A DNA stretch of 64,000 nt from Kosakonia quasisacchari (GCF_004331415.1 NZ_SJOP01000001.1:248001-312000); one strand, 5' to 3'. Counted from the first letter of the stretch, positions 1-9,691 are shown. Program-made: numbers and translations. Notes: generated by a model not told the origin, from the sequence alone.

Positions 1-1
1 G

Positions 2-646
2 GGCGAGCAATTTCACGGCCGCGTCAGTGAGTTGCTACCGCAGCTTGAAACCACCACCCGGACGCTTAAAGCGCGCATCGTGCTGGATAACCCGCAGCAA
101 AAACTCAAACCCGGCATGTTCCTTACCGTCACTCAACCTGCTTCAGCACAGCAGCCTGACGTGCTGGCTATCCCGGAAGAGGCGCTGATTGAAACCGGTA
201 CTGCAAGCCGCGTGCTACTGGCGACGGGAGAAGGCCATTTCCAGGCGGTTAATGTTACCACCGGACGTACGGCCCTGGGCTGGACCGAAGTGCTGTCCGG
301 GTTGCAAGAGGGCGATAACGTTGTGACATCCGGTCAGTTCCTGATCGATTCGGAAGCGAGCCTGCGTAGCGCGCTCCCGCACCAACAGGCACCGCAAACT
401 ACCGCGAAAAAAGCGCAAATCTACGACGCTACCGGTGTGGTGAAAGCGATTGATGCCGGTAGCGTCACGCTGTCGCACCAGCCAATTCCGGCGCTGAATT
501 GGGGGGCGATGACGATGGACTTCGTGCTTAAGCAGCCTGAACCTGCCATCAAAGTGGGTGACAAGGTGATGTTCAGCTTCACGCTGGATGATGAACAGGG
601 AGCGGTCATTACCCATCTGATGCCGACGCAGGAGACGATGAAATGA
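2..646 (+). CDS. cusB: Copper/silver efflux periplasmic adaptor CusB, 3' part, with C-terminal CusF-like domain
   Basis: This is the C-terminal end of the membrane-fusion subunit of an RND Cu(I)/Ag(I) exporter; the open frame enters from the left edge, so the start is outside the window. The first ~60 codons read like the CusB beta-barrel and membrane-proximal region ([21 protein letters not shown]). From about position 416 to the stop there is an extra ~75-residue domain resembling the separate E. coli metallochaperone CusF. The presumptive Cu(I) ligands are present in order: His at 476-478, Trp at 500-502, Met at 509-511 and Met at 515-517. The stop overlaps the cusA start by 4 nt, so the two are translationally coupled. 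Family assignment is firm; metal delivery by the tail is inferred. Confidence 0.9.
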   Translation, partial: GEQFHGRVSELLPQLETTTRTLKARIVLDNPQQKLKPGMFLTVTQPASAQQPDVLAIPEEALIETGTASRVLLATGEGHFQAVNVTTGRTALGWTEVLSGLQEGDNVVTSGQFLIDSEASLRSALPHQQAPQTTAKKAQIYDATGVVKAIDAGSVTLSHQPIPALNWGAMTMDFVLKQPEPAIKVGDKVMFSFTLDDEQGAVITHLMPTQETMK

Positions 647-3600
647 TTGCTGCCGTGATTCGCGCATCATTGCGTAACCGCTTGTTAATCCTGCTGGCCG
701 CGCTGGTGATCACCGGTTGGGGGATTTGGTCAGTGCAGCGCGCACCGCTGGATGCGCTACCGGATCTCTCTGATGTACAGGTGATCATCCGCGCCAGCTA
801 TCCGGGAAAAGCGCCGCAACTCATTGAGGATCAAGTGACTTACCCGCTTACCACCGCCATGCTTTCTGTGCCGGGAGCGAAAACGGTGCGTGGTTATTCG
901 ATGTTTGGCGATTCCTATGTCTATGTGCTGTTCGATGATGATACCGACCTCTACTGGGCGCGTTCTCGTGTGCTGGAGAACTTAAGCCAAATTCAATCTT
1001 CACTGCCTTCTGGCGTGAACGTCGGATTAGGGCCTGATGCCACCGGCGTGGGCTGGATTTATGAGTATGCGCTGGTGGATCGCAGCGGCAAACATAATCT
1101 GGCGGATTTACGCGCGTTGCAGGACTGGACGCTGAAATTTGAACTCAAAACGGTACCGAACGTCGCGGAAGTCGCGAGCGTCGGCGGTATGGTTCGGCAG
1201 TATCAAGTTGTGCTGGATCCCGCGAAAATGCGGGCGCTGAATATTACCCATGAACAGATTATCAGCGCTGTGCAGGCGGCGAACCAGGAGAGCGGCGGCG
1301 CGCTGTTGGAGATGGGCGAAGCCGAATTTATGGTGCGTACCACCGGCTATTTGCGGCAACTGGCGGATTTTCGCCAGATAGTCATCGCTAGCCGGGACGG
1401 TGTGCCGGTGATGCTTTCAGATGTGGCGACGGTACGCCTTGGGCCGGAGCTGCGCCGCGGCGTGGCCGAATATAATGGCGAAGGCGAAGTTGCGGGCGGC
1501 ATTATCGTGATGCGCTATGGCAAAAACGCGCTTGATACTATTCATGCGGTGAAAGCGAAATTTAGCGAGGTGCAAAAAACGCTGCCCGACGGCGTGGCGA
1601 TTGTACCGGTTTACGATCGCTCGACGCTGATTGAAAGCGCGGTTGAAACGCTGACGCATAAATTAATCGAGGAATTTATCGTCGTTGCGCTGGTTTGTAC
1701 GCTGTTCCTGTTCCATTTCCGCTCGGCATTGGTAGCGATTGTTTCATTGCCGCTTGGGATCCTCGGTGCGTTTATCGTCATGCATTACCAGGGTATCAAC
1801 GCCAATATCATGTCGCTCGGCGGGATTGCGATTGCGATTGGCGCGATGGTGGATGCGGCTATTGTGATGATTGAAAACATGCACAAGGTGATGGAGCAGT
1901 GGCGGCATGATAACCCTGACCGTCAGCCGACAGGTGCGGATTACTGGCGTTTTTCAGAACAGGCAGCAGTCGAAGTGGGACCTGCGCTATTTTGCAGCCT
2001 GCTGATTATCACCTTGTCGTTTATTCCGGTGTTTTCGCTGGAAGCGCAGGAAGGGCGCATGTTCTCGCCGCTGGCGTTCACCAAGAGTTGGGCGATGGCA
2101 GTGGCGGCCGGGCTTGGTATCACGCTGGTGCCGGTGCTGATGGGCTTGTTTATTCGCGGCAAAATCCCCGACGAGAAAGCCAACCCGATCAACCGTTTCC
2201 TGATCCGCATGTATGAGCCACTGCTGGATAAAGTGCTGGCGTGGCCGAAAACGACGCTGGCAGTGGCACTGCTGTTGCTGCTGGCAACGTTATGGCCGCT
2301 GAGCCGGCTGGGCAGTGAGTTTATGCCGCCGCTTAACGAAGGCGACTTACTGTATATGCCGTCGACGTTGCCGGGGATCTCTGCACGCGAAGCCGGGCGT
2401 TTATTGCAGCAAACTGACCGCCTGATTAAAAGCGTGCCGGAAGTGGCGAGCGTATTTGGTAAGGCGGGCAGAGCTGAGAGCGCGACCGATCCCGCGCCGT
2501 TGACCATGGTGGAAACCACCATTCGCTTTAAGCCGCGCGACCAGTGGCGCGCGGGGATGACGCCGGAAAAACTGGTGGAAGAACTGGATAAAACCGTCAG
2601 CGTGCCGGGCATAGCTAACGTCTGGGTGCCACCTATTCGCAACCGTCTGGATATGCTGGCAACCGGTATTAAGAGCCCGGTGGGGATTAAGGTGAACGGC
2701 AATAAAATTGCTGATATTGAACGCGTGGCGCAGCAAATCGAGCAGGTGGTGAAAACAGTGCCGGGCGTAACATCGGCACTGGCGGAACGCCTGGCGGGCG
2801 GGCGCTACGTCGATATCAACATTAACCGGCAGCAAGCCGCGCGTTATGGTGTATCGGTAAAAGAGTTGCAATCGTTGGTCTCTACGCTGGTGGGTGGGGA
2901 AAATATTGGTGAGGTGCTGCAGGGCCGGGAGCGGTATCCCATCAACATACGTTACCCGCGCGACATACGCGATAACGTCGATGATTTGCGTAAATTGCCG
3001 GTGATCACTGAAAATGGCAGTCAAATTGCGTTAGGTGAACTGGCTGATATTGTAGTGAAAGAAGGGCCGCCAATGCTGAAAAGCGAGAATGCGCGTCTGT
3101 CGAACTGGATCTACGTTGACCTGCGCGGGCGCGATTTGAAATCAGCAGTCGAAGAGATGCAGCAGCGGGTAGCGCAGCAGGTGAAACTGCCGCAGGGGGT
3201 AACGCTCTCATGGTCCGGACAGTTTGAATATCTGGAACGCGCCACGGCAAAATTAAAAATTGTTCTGCCGGTAACGCTAATGATTATCTTTGTCCTGCTA
3301 TTTATTACCTTTAAACGAATATCTGATGCCCTATTAATAATGGGGACATTGCCCTTCTCGTTGATTGGTGGTGTCTGGTTATTGTGGTTACTGGGATATA
3401 ATTTATCCGTTGCGGGCGCGGTCGGTTTTATTGCTCTGGCCGGGGTGGCGGCGGAGTTCGGCGTTATTATGGTGCTCTATCTTAATCACGCGCTTAAGAA
3501 ATATCGCACGCGTGAACCGGATGGAGGGAATAATGTGTTGCTACAGGCTATCCACGAAGGCGCGGTACTCCGCGTTCGGCCAAAGGTGATGACGGTTGCG

Positions 3601-3762
3601 ACGATTATGGCCGGGCTGCTTCCCATTATGTGGGGCGGTGGCAGCGGTTCGGAGGTGATGAGCCGTATCGCTGCACCTATGATTGGCGGCATGATAACGG
3701 CACCATTGCTGTCGATGTTGGTTATTCCAGCGGTTTATTTCTTACTTCATCGTAAACGTTAG
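643..3762 (+). CDS. cusA: Cu(I)/Ag(I) efflux RND transporter CusA
   Basis: Inner-membrane proton-driven pump of the Cus tripartite system, exporting Cu(I)/Ag(I) through CusB and an outer-membrane CusC. At 1039 aa it is close to the 1047 aa of E. coli CusA. The heavy-metal-RND signature is visible: N-terminal TM1, a periplasmic porter domain, the TM block around residues 340-500 with the acidic stretch [17 protein letters not shown], and a second half ending in five hydrophobic helices. The three methionines that form the metal site in E. coli (M573, M623, M672) align with M572 (LLYMPST), M622 (LTMVETT) and M671 (LDMLATG). It starts inside the cusB stop (ATGA). No cusC or cusF is visible downstream. 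Regulator genes are not in the window. Confidence 0.95.
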   Translation: MIAAVIRASLRNRLLILLAALVITGWGIWSVQRAPLDALPDLSDVQVIIRASYPGKAPQLIEDQVTYPLTTAMLSVPGAKTVRGYSMFGDSYVYVLFDDDTDLYWARSRVLENLSQIQSSLPSGVNVGLGPDATGVGWIYEYALVDRSGKHNLADLRALQDWTLKFELKTVPNVAEVASVGGMVRQYQVVLDPAKMRALNITHEQIISAVQAANQESGGALLEMGEAEFMVRTTGYLRQLADFRQIVIASRDGVPVMLSDVATVRLGPELRRGVAEYNGEGEVAGGIIVMRYGKNALDTIHAVKAKFSEVQKTLPDGVAIVPVYDRSTLIESAVETLTHKLIEEFIVVALVCTLFLFHFRSALVAIVSLPLGILGAFIVMHYQGINANIMSLGGIAIAIGAMVDAAIVMIENMHKVMEQWRHDNPDRQPTGADYWRFSEQAAVEVGPALFCSLLIITLSFIPVFSLEAQEGRMFSPLAFTKSWAMAVAAGLGITLVPVLMGLFIRGKIPDEKANPINRFLIRMYEPLLDKVLAWPKTTLAVALLLLLATLWPLSRLGSEFMPPLNEGDLLYMPSTLPGISAREAGRLLQQTDRLIKSVPEVASVFGKAGRAESATDPAPLTMVETTIRFKPRDQWRAGMTPEKLVEELDKTVSVPGIANVWVPPIRNRLDMLATGIKSPVGIKVNGNKIADIERVAQQIEQVVKTVPGVTSALAERLAGGRYVDININRQQAARYGVSVKELQSLVSTLVGGENIGEVLQGRERYPINIRYPRDIRDNVDDLRKLPVITENGSQIALGELADIVVKEGPPMLKSENARLSNWIYVDLRGRDLKSAVEEMQQRVAQQVKLPQGVTLSWSGQFEYLERATAKLKIVLPVTLMIIFVLLFITFKRISDALLIMGTLPFSLIGGVWLLWLLGYNLSVAGAVGFIALAGVAAEFGVIMVLYLNHALKKYRTREPDGGNNVLLQAIHEGAVLRVRPKVMTVATIMAGLLPIMWGGGSGSEVMSRIAAPMIGGMITAPLLSMLVIPAVYFLLHRKR

Positions 3763-3934
3763 CCGTTTTTTTTGCGCCCCTGTTTTGGGGCGCGTCGAAC
3801 GCTATTCTGCGTGAAGTGACGTAAATGCTGCGATTATTCCATGTGTTTTTTCAGAATTAATCCGATCTCGTTAAGGGACTATTCAGATAACATGCTCGAG
3901 AATAAGCGTCATTGCGTAACATGGAATAAATACG

Positions 3935-4498
3935 GTGTCTGTAAATAAGAAGATTTTAGCTATTTTTTTGTCTTTGTTTTGTGCGTTTTCGGTGGTTACC
4001 ACAGCACATGCTACAGAGAACTCCTGGTTCTCGAGTTTTACTGACAATGTGAAGCAAACCTGGCAGCAGCCTGAGCATTATGATCTGTATGTGCCTGCCA
4101 TCACCTGGCATGCTCGTTTTGCCTATGACAAGGTCAAAACGGACCGCTATAACGAACGTCCGTGGGGCGCAGGTTTTGGTCAGTCACGCTGGGACGAAAA
4201 AGGGAACTGGCACGGTCTTTATTTGATGGCGTTTAAAGATTCCTTTAACAAATGGGAACCTATTGGCGGTTACGGTTGGGAAAAAACGTGGCGCCCGCTG
4301 GCAGATGATAACTTCCATTTGGGATTGGGTTATACGGCGGGCTTTACCGCTCGTGATAACTGGAAGTACATTCCCATACCGGTGTTGTTGCCGCTGGCAT
4401 CTGTCGGCTATGGCCCGGCGACGTTCCAGATGACCTACATTCCGGGCACCTATAACAACGGTAATGTTTACTTTGCCTGGATGCGCTTTCAGTTTTAA
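3935..4498 (+). CDS. pagP: Lipid A palmitoyltransferase PagP
   Basis: Outer-membrane eight-stranded beta-barrel enzyme that moves a palmitate from phospholipid to lipid A, which raises resistance to cationic peptides. It is 187 aa against about 186 in E. coli. Residues 1-26 form a signal peptide ending AHA. The active-site residues H59, D102 and S103 correspond to mature H33, D76 and S77. The C-terminus ends in an aromatic residue (FAWMRFQF), as expected for a BAM-recognised barrel. The start is GTG at 3935: the ATG upstream at 3921 is followed by an in-frame stop. E. coli pagP is PhoPQ-controlled; I could not point to a clear PhoP box here. Confidence 0.96.
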   Translation: MSVNKKILAIFLSLFCAFSVVTTAHATENSWFSSFTDNVKQTWQQPEHYDLYVPAITWHARFAYDKVKTDRYNERPWGAGFGQSRWDEKGNWHGLYLMAFKDSFNKWEPIGGYGWEKTWRPLADDNFHLGLGYTAGFTARDNWKYIPIPVLLPLASVGYGPATFQMTYIPGTYNNGNVYFAWMRFQF

Positions 4499-4612
4499 CT
4501 GCAAACGCTGCGTTAATGCAATGTGCAAATTTTAACCATTGTTCAAAACGCGGAATAAACCCGCTATCGCAAAAAAGTTAGCGACATTTATCACTTTTTC
4601 GCGAATAACGAC

Positions 4613-4641
4613 TGGACAAAAGCCGTCACAATTGTTGTACT
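4613..4641 (+). promoter_or_regulatory. Candidate sigma-70 promoter of cspE
   Basis: TGGACA at 4613-4618 and TGTACT at 4636-4641 are separated by 17 bp. The predicted transcript would start near 4648, leaving a leader of about 43 nt before the cspE ATG. Inferred from motif match only. Confidence 0.45.
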
Positions 4642-4647
4642 GATACC

Positions 4648-4672
4648 CGACACAGCATTTGTGTCGATTTTT
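4648..4672 (+). promoter_or_regulatory. Stem-loop with U-run in the cspE 5' leader
   Basis: CGACACA at 4648-4654 pairs perfectly with TGTGTCG at 4660-4666 across a 5-nt loop and is followed by five T at 4668-4672. The ribosome-binding site AAAGG (4678-4682) follows directly. If the promoter above is right, this hairpin forms the very 5' end of the mRNA. It could stabilise the transcript, or act as a temperature- or CSP-sensitive control element. Confidence 0.5.
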
Positions 4673-4690
4673 CATGTAAAGGTAATTTTG

Positions 4691-4900
4691 ATGTCTAAGA
4701 TTAAAGGTAACGTTAAGTGGTTTAATGAATCCAAAGGATTCGGTTTCATTACTCCGGAAGATGGCAGCAAAGACGTGTTCGTACACTTCTCTGCAATCCA
4801 GAGCAATGGTTTCAAAACCCTGGCTGAAGGCCAGCGCGTTGAATTTGAAATCACTAACGGTGCCAAAGGCCCATCTGCTGCGAACGTAATGCCTGTCTAA
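4691..4900 (+). CDS. cspE: Cold-shock-family RNA chaperone CspE
   Basis: A 69-aa single cold-shock domain protein that binds single-stranded RNA/DNA, melts RNA structure and acts as a transcription antiterminator. Both RNA-binding motifs are intact: RNP1 KGFGFI (residues ~15-20) and RNP2 VFVHF (~29-33). The sequence differs from E. coli CspE only at a few positions, mainly the last three residues. The start chosen is ATG 4691, preceded by AAAGG; an upstream in-frame ATG at 4661 would add ten residues never seen in the family. It is convergent with crcB across a shared terminator. Confidence 0.97.
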   Translation: MSKIKGNVKWFNESKGFGFITPEDGSKDVFVHFSAIQSNGFKTLAEGQRVEFEITNGAKGPSAANVMPV

Positions 4901-4929
4901 TTCAGCTACGTACGTACAGTTAGAATTCC

Positions 4930-4957
4930 AAAACCCGCCGTAAGGCGGGTTTTTTTA
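4930..4957. terminator. Bidirectional intrinsic terminator between cspE and crcB
   Basis: ACCCGCC (4933-4939), loop GTAA, GGCGGGT (4944-4950), then a T-run to 4956. An A-run precedes the stem, so it also serves the minus-strand crcB transcript. Confidence 0.9.
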
Positions 4958-4962
4958 TCCTT

Positions 4963-5346
4963 TCAGTTTGCATTAACCGACGAAAACAGCCAAAACGCCA
5001 GTGCCGTCATGGCAAACGAACCCAGCAAGTTTACCGCCACGTTCAACAGCGCCCAGTTAATTCGCCCCTCCTGCAACAAAAACACCACTTCTGCTGAAAA
5101 GGTGGAAAAGGTGGTCAGCCCGCCACAAAAACCGGTGGTTAACAGTACCTTCCAGACGGGATCGATATGCGTCATGCGATTGAACCATGCTAAACCCATA
5201 CCGATAATAAATGCGCCAAGCAGGTTGGCGGTGAGCGTACCAACAGGAATTGCTTGATGTGCCGGATTAAGTTTCATACTTAACATCCAGCGCACAACAC
5301 TGCCGGTTCCACCGCCAATAAATACCGCTAAAAGAAGTTGTAACAC
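4963..5346 (-). CDS. crcB: Fluoride ion channel CrcB/Fluc
   Basis: Small four-helix membrane protein that forms dual-topology dimers and exports fluoride passively. At 127 aa it matches the E. coli length. Family motifs are present: [10 protein letters not shown] at residues ~11-20, [14 protein letters not shown] near 36-49, and the sodium/fluoride-pathway segment [14 protein letters not shown] near 71-84. Four hydrophobic segments are evident. It is convergent with cspE and divergent from ybeM, with 89 bp between the two starts. I did not recognise a fluoride riboswitch in that interval. Confidence 0.95.
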   Translation of the reverse strand: MLQLLLAVFIGGGTGSVVRWMLSMKLNPAHQAIPVGTLTANLLGAFIIGMGLAWFNRMTHIDPVWKVLLTTGFCGGLTTFSTFSAEVVFLLQEGRINWALLNVAVNLLGSFAMTALAFWLFSSVNAN

Positions 5347-5435
5347 TGTGAGATCCTGCTATCTGGTTTGTTAGAGTGTCGAGTTTAGCGTCGCGGCTAT
5401 TTTCTGGCTATGGTGACGAAGCGGGAGGAGTAACT

Positions 5436-6224
5436 ATGATTGTTGCAGCCGGGCAATTTGCGGTCACGCCAGACTGGCGGACCAATGCGCAGACTTGTGT
5501 TGCGTTGATGGCTCAAGCGGCAGGGCGTCAGGCGTCGCTGTTGGTGCTGCCAGAGGCATTGCTGGCAAGAGATGATGCTGACCCACACCTTTCTGTCAAA
5601 TCAGCGCAGAGGCTGGATGGCGGCTTTCTGAACCTGTTGCGTACGGAAAGCCAGCGTAACATGTTGACTACGGTGTTGACGGTGCATGTTCCCTCAACCG
5701 AGGGCAGGGCAGTTAATACGCTGGTGGTATTGCGCGGTGGAGAGGTGATCGCGCAGTATGCCAAGCTGCATCTGTATGACGCGTTTAATATGCAGGAGTC
5801 GCTGCGAGTGGACGCCGGGCACAATATTCCTCCGTTGATTGAAGTGGAGGGCATGAAGGTCGGGCTGATGACGTGCTACGATCTGCGTTTCCCGGAGCTG
5901 GCTTTGTCGCTGGCGCTGCAGGGTGCTGAATTGCTGGTGTTGCCTGCCGCCTGGGTGCGCGGTCCGCTCAAGGAGCAGCACTGGGCTACGTTGCTATCGG
6001 CAAGGGCGCTGGATACAACATGTTATATCGTCGCGGCTGGCGAATGCGGCAATAAGAATATCGGGCAGAGCCGGGTCGTTGATCCGCAGGGCGTGACTAT
6101 TGCGGCAGCGGCGGAAGTGCCACAATTGATTTTCGCTGAGGTGACGCCTGAACGTGTGGCGCAAACGCGGGATAAACTGCCGGTGTTACGTAATCGCCGT
6201 TTCGCTGCGCCGTATTTATTGTGA
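5436..6224 (+). CDS. ybeM: Deaminated glutathione amidase / nitrilase-family hydrolase (YbeM, Nit1-like)
   Basis: Carbon-nitrogen hydrolase superfamily enzyme; family members repair deaminated glutathione. The Glu-Lys-Cys catalytic triad is complete: E40 (VLPEAL), K110 (YAKLHLYD) and C147 ([11 protein letters not shown]). The product is 262 aa. ATG 5436 was chosen because GGGAGGAG at 5422-5429 lies just upstream; the longer frame from 5376 would place this motif inside the gene. E. coli K-12 carries a disrupted copy, whereas this one reads through intact. It runs towards tatE. Confidence 0.9.
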   Translation: MIVAAGQFAVTPDWRTNAQTCVALMAQAAGRQASLLVLPEALLARDDADPHLSVKSAQRLDGGFLNLLRTESQRNMLTTVLTVHVPSTEGRAVNTLVVLRGGEVIAQYAKLHLYDAFNMQESLRVDAGHNIPPLIEVEGMKVGLMTCYDLRFPELALSLALQGAELLVLPAAWVRGPLKEQHWATLLSARALDTTCYIVAAGECGNKNIGQSRVVDPQGVTIAAAAEVPQLIFAEVTPERVAQTRDKLPVLRNRRFAAPYLL

Positions 6225-6283
6225 TGTTTTTTTAAACAACACTTGATTCATCTCGTTACACATTGCTATTGTGTGCGCGCGTC

Positions 6284-6313
6284 GAATGACCGTTAATGAA
6301 GTCCGGTTATAAT
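6284..6313 (+). promoter_or_regulatory. Candidate tatE promoter
   Basis: A perfect -10 hexamer TATAAT lies at 6308-6313. A weak -35 (GAATGA, 6284-6289) lies 18 bp upstream. The predicted start site is about 30 nt ahead of tatE. Confidence 0.45.
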
Positions 6314-6351
6314 GGCGTTTTATGCAGCCTGTTTTACGAAAGAAGGTATCT

Positions 6352-6546
6352 ATGGGTGAGATTAGTATTACCAAACTGCTGGTTGTGGCCGCACTGGTTG
6401 TTCTGCTGTTTGGAACCAAAAAATTGCGTACGCTCGGCGGTGACCTGGGCGCAGCCATCAAAGGCTTTAAAAAAGCCATGAATGATGATGATGCAGCGAA
6501 AAAAGCTGACGAAGTCACAGCAGAAAAACTCTCTCACAAAGAGTAA
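6352..6546 (+). CDS. tatE: Sec-independent translocase subunit TatE
   Basis: A 64-aa TatA-family protein, one N-terminal membrane helix (residues ~4-21, rich in Leu/Val/Ala) followed by the [10 protein letters not shown] hinge and a charged amphipathic helix. TatE is a TatA paralogue that joins the twin-arginine pore exporting folded proteins. ATG 6352 ([10 protein letters not shown]) matches the family start and has AAGAAGG upstream. The ATG at 6322 would add ten hydrophilic residues absent from TatA/E. The gene is isolated from the main tat operon, as in other enterics. Confidence 0.95.
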   Translation: MGEISITKLLVVAALVVLLFGTKKLRTLGGDLGAAIKGFKKAMNDDDAAKKADEVTAEKLSHKE

Positions 6547-6563
6547 TAGCGGCTTTGACAGGC

Positions 6564-6596
6564 GAAAAAAAACCGGCGCAGAAGCCGGTTTTTTTG
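6564..6596. terminator. Bidirectional terminator between tatE and lipA
   Basis: AACCGGC (6571-6577) pairs with GCCGGTT (6584-6590). An A-run of eight precedes it and a T-run of seven follows, so it serves both convergent genes. Confidence 0.92.
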
Positions 6597-6615
6597 TTTG
6601 CAGTGTAAGCAAGTA

Positions 6616-7581
6616 TTACTTCACTTCCATACCTTTTGCCTGCAGATCCGCGTGGTAAGAGGAACGAACGAATGGACCACATGCTGCATGGGTAAAGCCC
6701 ATTGCCAGCGCTTCCTCTTTCATTTCGTCAAACTCATCCGGGCTAACATAGCGCTGTACCGGCAGATGGTGGCGGCTTGGCTGTAGATATTGGCCCAGCG
6801 TCAGCATCGTCACGCCATGGCGGCGCAGATCGCGCATGACCTCGATGATCTCTGCGTTGGTTTCGCCCAACCCAACCATCAGACCGGATTTCGTTGGGAT
6901 TTCTGGATGCGCTTCTTTAAAACGCTCCAGAAGTTTCAGCGACCAGTTGTAATCTGCACCTGGGCGAACCTGGCGGTAAACACGCGGTACGTTCTCCAGG
7001 TTGTGGTTAAATACATCCGGCGGCGTGGCGGTGAGGATATCCAGCGCGCGATCCATACGACCACGGAAATCCGGCACCAGCGTTTCGATTTTAATGGATG
7101 GGCTTTTTTCGCGGATTGAGGTAATGCAATCCGCAAAATGCTGGGCACCGCCATCACGCAGATCGTCACGGTCAACAGAGGTGATGACCACATAACGCAG
7201 CGCCATATCAGCAATAGTCTGTGCCAGCTTTTGCGGTTCGTTGGCATCCGGTGCCACAGGGCGGCCATGTGCCACATCGCAGAACGGGCAACGGCGCGTG
7301 CAGATCGCGCCAAGGATCATAAAGGTTGCCGTACCGTGGTTGAAACACTCAGCGAGGTTCGGGCAGGAAGCCTCTTCGCACACAGAGTGCAGCCCGTTTT
7401 TGCGCATGGCTGCTTTAATACCCTGGATACGGGAAGAGTCGGCCGGGAGTTTGATTTTCATCCATTCCGGTTTTCTTAACAGGGCTTCGCGCTCTGTCGC
7501 CACATTTTTAACCGGGATAAGCGCCATTTTATCGGCATCGCGGTACTTAACACCGCGTTCCATCACAATGGGTTTACTCAT
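6616..7581 (-). CDS. lipA: Lipoyl synthase LipA
   Basis: Radical-SAM enzyme that inserts two sulfurs into octanoyl groups on lipoyl domains of pyruvate and 2-oxoglutarate dehydrogenases and GcvH. It is 321 aa, the E. coli length. Both iron-sulfur clusters are encoded: auxiliary cluster C68-C73-C79 and radical-SAM CxxxCxxC at C94, C98 and C101. The C-terminal serine ligand S308 (RSSYH) is also present. LipB, which supplies the octanoyl substrate, is nearby, separated by the LysR gene ybeF. Confidence 0.98.
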   Translation of the reverse strand: MSKPIVMERGVKYRDADKMALIPVKNVATEREALLRKPEWMKIKLPADSSRIQGIKAAMRKNGLHSVCEEASCPNLAECFNHGTATFMILGAICTRRCPFCDVAHGRPVAPDANEPQKLAQTIADMALRYVVITSVDRDDLRDGGAQHFADCITSIREKSPSIKIETLVPDFRGRMDRALDILTATPPDVFNHNLENVPRVYRQVRPGADYNWSLKLLERFKEAHPEIPTKSGLMVGLGETNAEIIEVMRDLRRHGVTMLTLGQYLQPSRHHLPVQRYVSPDEFDEMKEEALAMGFTHAACGPFVRSSYHADLQAKGMEVK

Positions 7582-7791
7582 AGCGTGCGTGTTCCAGTTG
7601 CGGATAACGAAGTAAGCATTTCAATTCAAATGAATGTTGTATTTATCAACTATTTTTGAATTAACTTGCGTGCAGTATACCATTGATGGGGGATAGAAAG
7701 CAGCCTGACAACGGGGCAATTTGTAAAATAGTTGTTGTTTTGTGCCATATGCCCAATAAGGGTTAGCGCTTTCGCCTGACACGGACGGGCG

Positions 7792-8745
7792 TTAAAAAGC
7801 CCGTCGGATAACGTTAATGACGCTTTCCAGTACCGGGTCGCGCAGGCTCAACTTATTGTAAAAGAGTGAGATTTCAAGATGCTCGTTACTGATTGGCGGG
7901 TAATCAATTTCAACCAGCGGCCAACAACCACTGAATAACTCAAACAGCCGCGCCGGCATTAACCCCAGCATATCACTGTTGCCGATCAGTGCTGCAATCG
8001 TAAACATATTGTAACTGCTGAAGCTTACCTGGCGCTCGGGGAAAAGATCCTGGACGCGTTGACGAAGCCCGCTAAGATTTTGCCCTTCTAGCATCAGCAA
8101 GGTGTGTTCGTACTGTTGCAAAACCTCTTCATTGAGCGGCCCATTTAAACAAGGATGCCCTTTGCGGCAAACCAGCATGAGACGGTCACTATAAAGGACG
8201 TGATGGTTAATGGTTCGTGAAGCAGCAATATGCGTATCAATAATTAAATCGGTTTGAAACTGACTGAGCTGACTTTCCGCATCGTTAACAGGAATATTAC
8301 GCATCATCAGATGCGGAGCACTCTCTTTTATTGCCTGGAAGATAACAGGTATAACTAATGCACCAATCGATGGTGGCGTGCCGATGGTAATCGTACGCTG
8401 TTTGTCATAGCTGCCGGTCAGATCTAATGCGCCAAGAATAGACTCCAGTCCCTGGCTGATATATTCGTGCAGATGGGAAGCATAAGCCGTAGGCGTCACG
8501 CCCTGGCCTTTACGAATGAAAAGCGGATCGGGAAATATTGCACGTAATTTTTGAATGGACTGGCTAATAGCGGAAGGCGTTAAATTGAGCACTTTTGCCG
8601 CGTTGACTATCCCTTTGTGAACATATACTGCCTCGAAAATAGTCAGTAAATTGAGATCAATATTGCGCAGCGTTCTGAAGACTTGCGGCTTATCATCGTC
8701 GGGGCGCACGGTTATTCGCTTTTCCTGCAGGTTATTATTATCCAC
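7792..8745 (-). CDS. ybeF: LysR-family transcriptional regulator YbeF
   Basis: A 317-aa LysR-type regulator with the usual plan: N-terminal winged helix-turn-helix (residues ~30-90, AAKVLNLTPSAISQSIQKLR) and a periplasmic-binding-protein-like effector domain. It has the same length and position (between lipA and lipB) as E. coli YbeF, whose targets are not established to my knowledge. The start is GTG at 8745 with GGAG upstream. An ATTC-N7-GAAT palindrome lies 15-35 nt upstream of the start, suggesting autoregulation. Confidence 0.88.
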   Translation of the reverse strand: MDNNNLQEKRITVRPDDDKPQVFRTLRNIDLNLLTIFEAVYVHKGIVNAAKVLNLTPSAISQSIQKLRAIFPDPLFIRKGQGVTPTAYASHLHEYISQGLESILGALDLTGSYDKQRTITIGTPPSIGALVIPVIFQAIKESAPHLMMRNIPVNDAESQLSQFQTDLIIDTHIAASRTINHHVLYSDRLMLVCRKGHPCLNGPLNEEVLQQYEHTLLMLEGQNLSGLRQRVQDLFPERQVSFSSYNMFTIAALIGNSDMLGLMPARLFELFSGCWPLVEIDYPPISNEHLEISLFYNKLSLRDPVLESVINVIRRAF

Positions 8746-8760
8746 GCTTGTGCTCCGTAT

Positions 8761-8779
8761 TCATTCAAAATGTGAATGA
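8761..8779 (-). promoter_or_regulatory. LysR-type box upstream of ybeF
   Basis: TCATTC at 8761-8766 and GAATGA at 8774-8779 form a perfect inverted repeat around a 7-nt spacer. The core ATTC-N7-GAAT is the classic T-N11-A LysR motif. Its closeness to the ybeF start suits autorepression. Binding is inferred. Confidence 0.55.
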
Positions 8780-9013
8780 TAGTTGAATTTATTTTTTTTG
8801 TTGATTATTAACTTGAGTAAACATCCTGTCTCTCGTCATCATGACGTAGTTTTTCATCGCGAGGCCAGACAATACACTCAAAAAAAATTGGCCTTGGGCG
8901 CGTATACAAAGCCTGGCAAAGTGCTGTAATGCTAATTATCCCGACAAAGCAGGCAGGTTGAAAATAGAGAATATGGCTTCTATTGTAAAGCGCTAACAGG
9001 CCATGTAAATAAC

Positions 9014-9038
9014 GACCCGCACAAAATGCGGGCTTTTA
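9014..9038 (-). terminator. Hairpin downstream of lipB
   Basis: CCCGC (9016-9020) and GCGGG (9028-9032) form a short stem. The minus-strand tail after it is only moderately T-rich, so termination strength is uncertain. Confidence 0.4.
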
Positions 9039-9049
9039 TACATGATATA

Positions 9050-9691
9050 TTAAGCGCTCATATATTGATGAGGTGGATTGTTTAGTAGCGCTAAAAATTG
9101 CTGGATAAGAATTGTCCTTAATTTATCCATATCGCTATTTTCCACCAGTTGGCTGACCTGGGTCATTTCCATACCGGCGTACCCGCAAGGATTGATGCGC
9201 ATAAACGGCGTCAAATCCATATCGATATTCAGCGCCAGGCCATGAAATGAGCACCCTTTACGGATCCGCAGCCCCAGGGAACAGATTTTCTTGCCTTGCA
9301 CATATACACCCGGTGCGTCAGCTCGTGCCTGTGCGTTAATCCCCAATGTTGCCAGCGTATTGATAACCGTATTTTCCAGCAACGTGACAAGCTCGCGAAC
9401 GCCAACTTTGCGCCGCTTCAGGTTAATTAATACATACATCACCTGCTGGCCTGGCCCGTGATAGGTTACCTGGCCGCCGCGATCGCTCTGGATGACGGGA
9501 ATGTCACCCGGTGCCAGTACATGTTCGGCTTTTCCTGCCTGGCCTTGCGTAAAGACGGGATGGTGTTCTACCAGCCAGATTTCATCCAGCGTCGTTTCGT
9601 CGCGAGCATCGGTGAATTCATGCATTGCCCGAGAAATGGGCTCATAAGGTTGCAAGCCAAGATTGCGGATAAGAATGGTGTCCTGAGACAA
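9050..9691 (-). CDS. lipB: Octanoyl-[ACP]:protein octanoyltransferase LipB
   Basis: Transfers octanoate from acyl carrier protein to the lysine of lipoyl domains, the first step of de novo lipoate assembly; LipA completes it. It is 213 aa, the E. coli length. The core [12 protein letters not shown] (71-82) and the catalytic pair K135 ([10 protein letters not shown]) and C169 (INPCGYAGM) are intact. The start is a TTG at 9691; a nearby upstream ATG is out of frame. Confidence 0.97.
   Translation of the reverse strand: MSQDTILIRNLGLQPYEPISRAMHEFTDARDETTLDEIWLVEHHPVFTQGQAGKAEHVLAPGDIPVIQSDRGGQVTYHGPGQQVMYVLINLKRRKVGVRELVTLLENTVINTLATLGINAQARADAPGVYVQGKKICSLGLRIRKGCSFHGLALNIDMDLTPFMRINPCGYAGMEMTQVSQLVENSDMDKLRTILIQQFLALLNNPPHQYMSA

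Larger units (their letters stand above)
8746..9049. other. Intergenic region between ybeF and lipB (304 bp)
   Basis: No open frame with a recognisable product. It holds the ybeF upstream palindrome (8761-8779), an imperfect inverted repeat AATAGA/TCTATT at 8963-8984, and a hairpin after lipB at 9016-9032. AT-rich stretches around 8785-8815 could contain the ybeF promoter. Confidence 0.6.

Noticed and set aside
3767..3793. Hairpin GCGCCCC/GGGGCGC after cusA as a terminator
   Set aside because: The T-run is upstream of the stem on the cusA strand, and an A-run follows on the other strand, so it lacks the form of an intrinsic terminator in either direction.
3840..3934. PhoP box upstream of pagP
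   Set aside because: E. coli pagP is PhoPQ-regulated, but I saw no convincing direct repeat of the PhoP type here.
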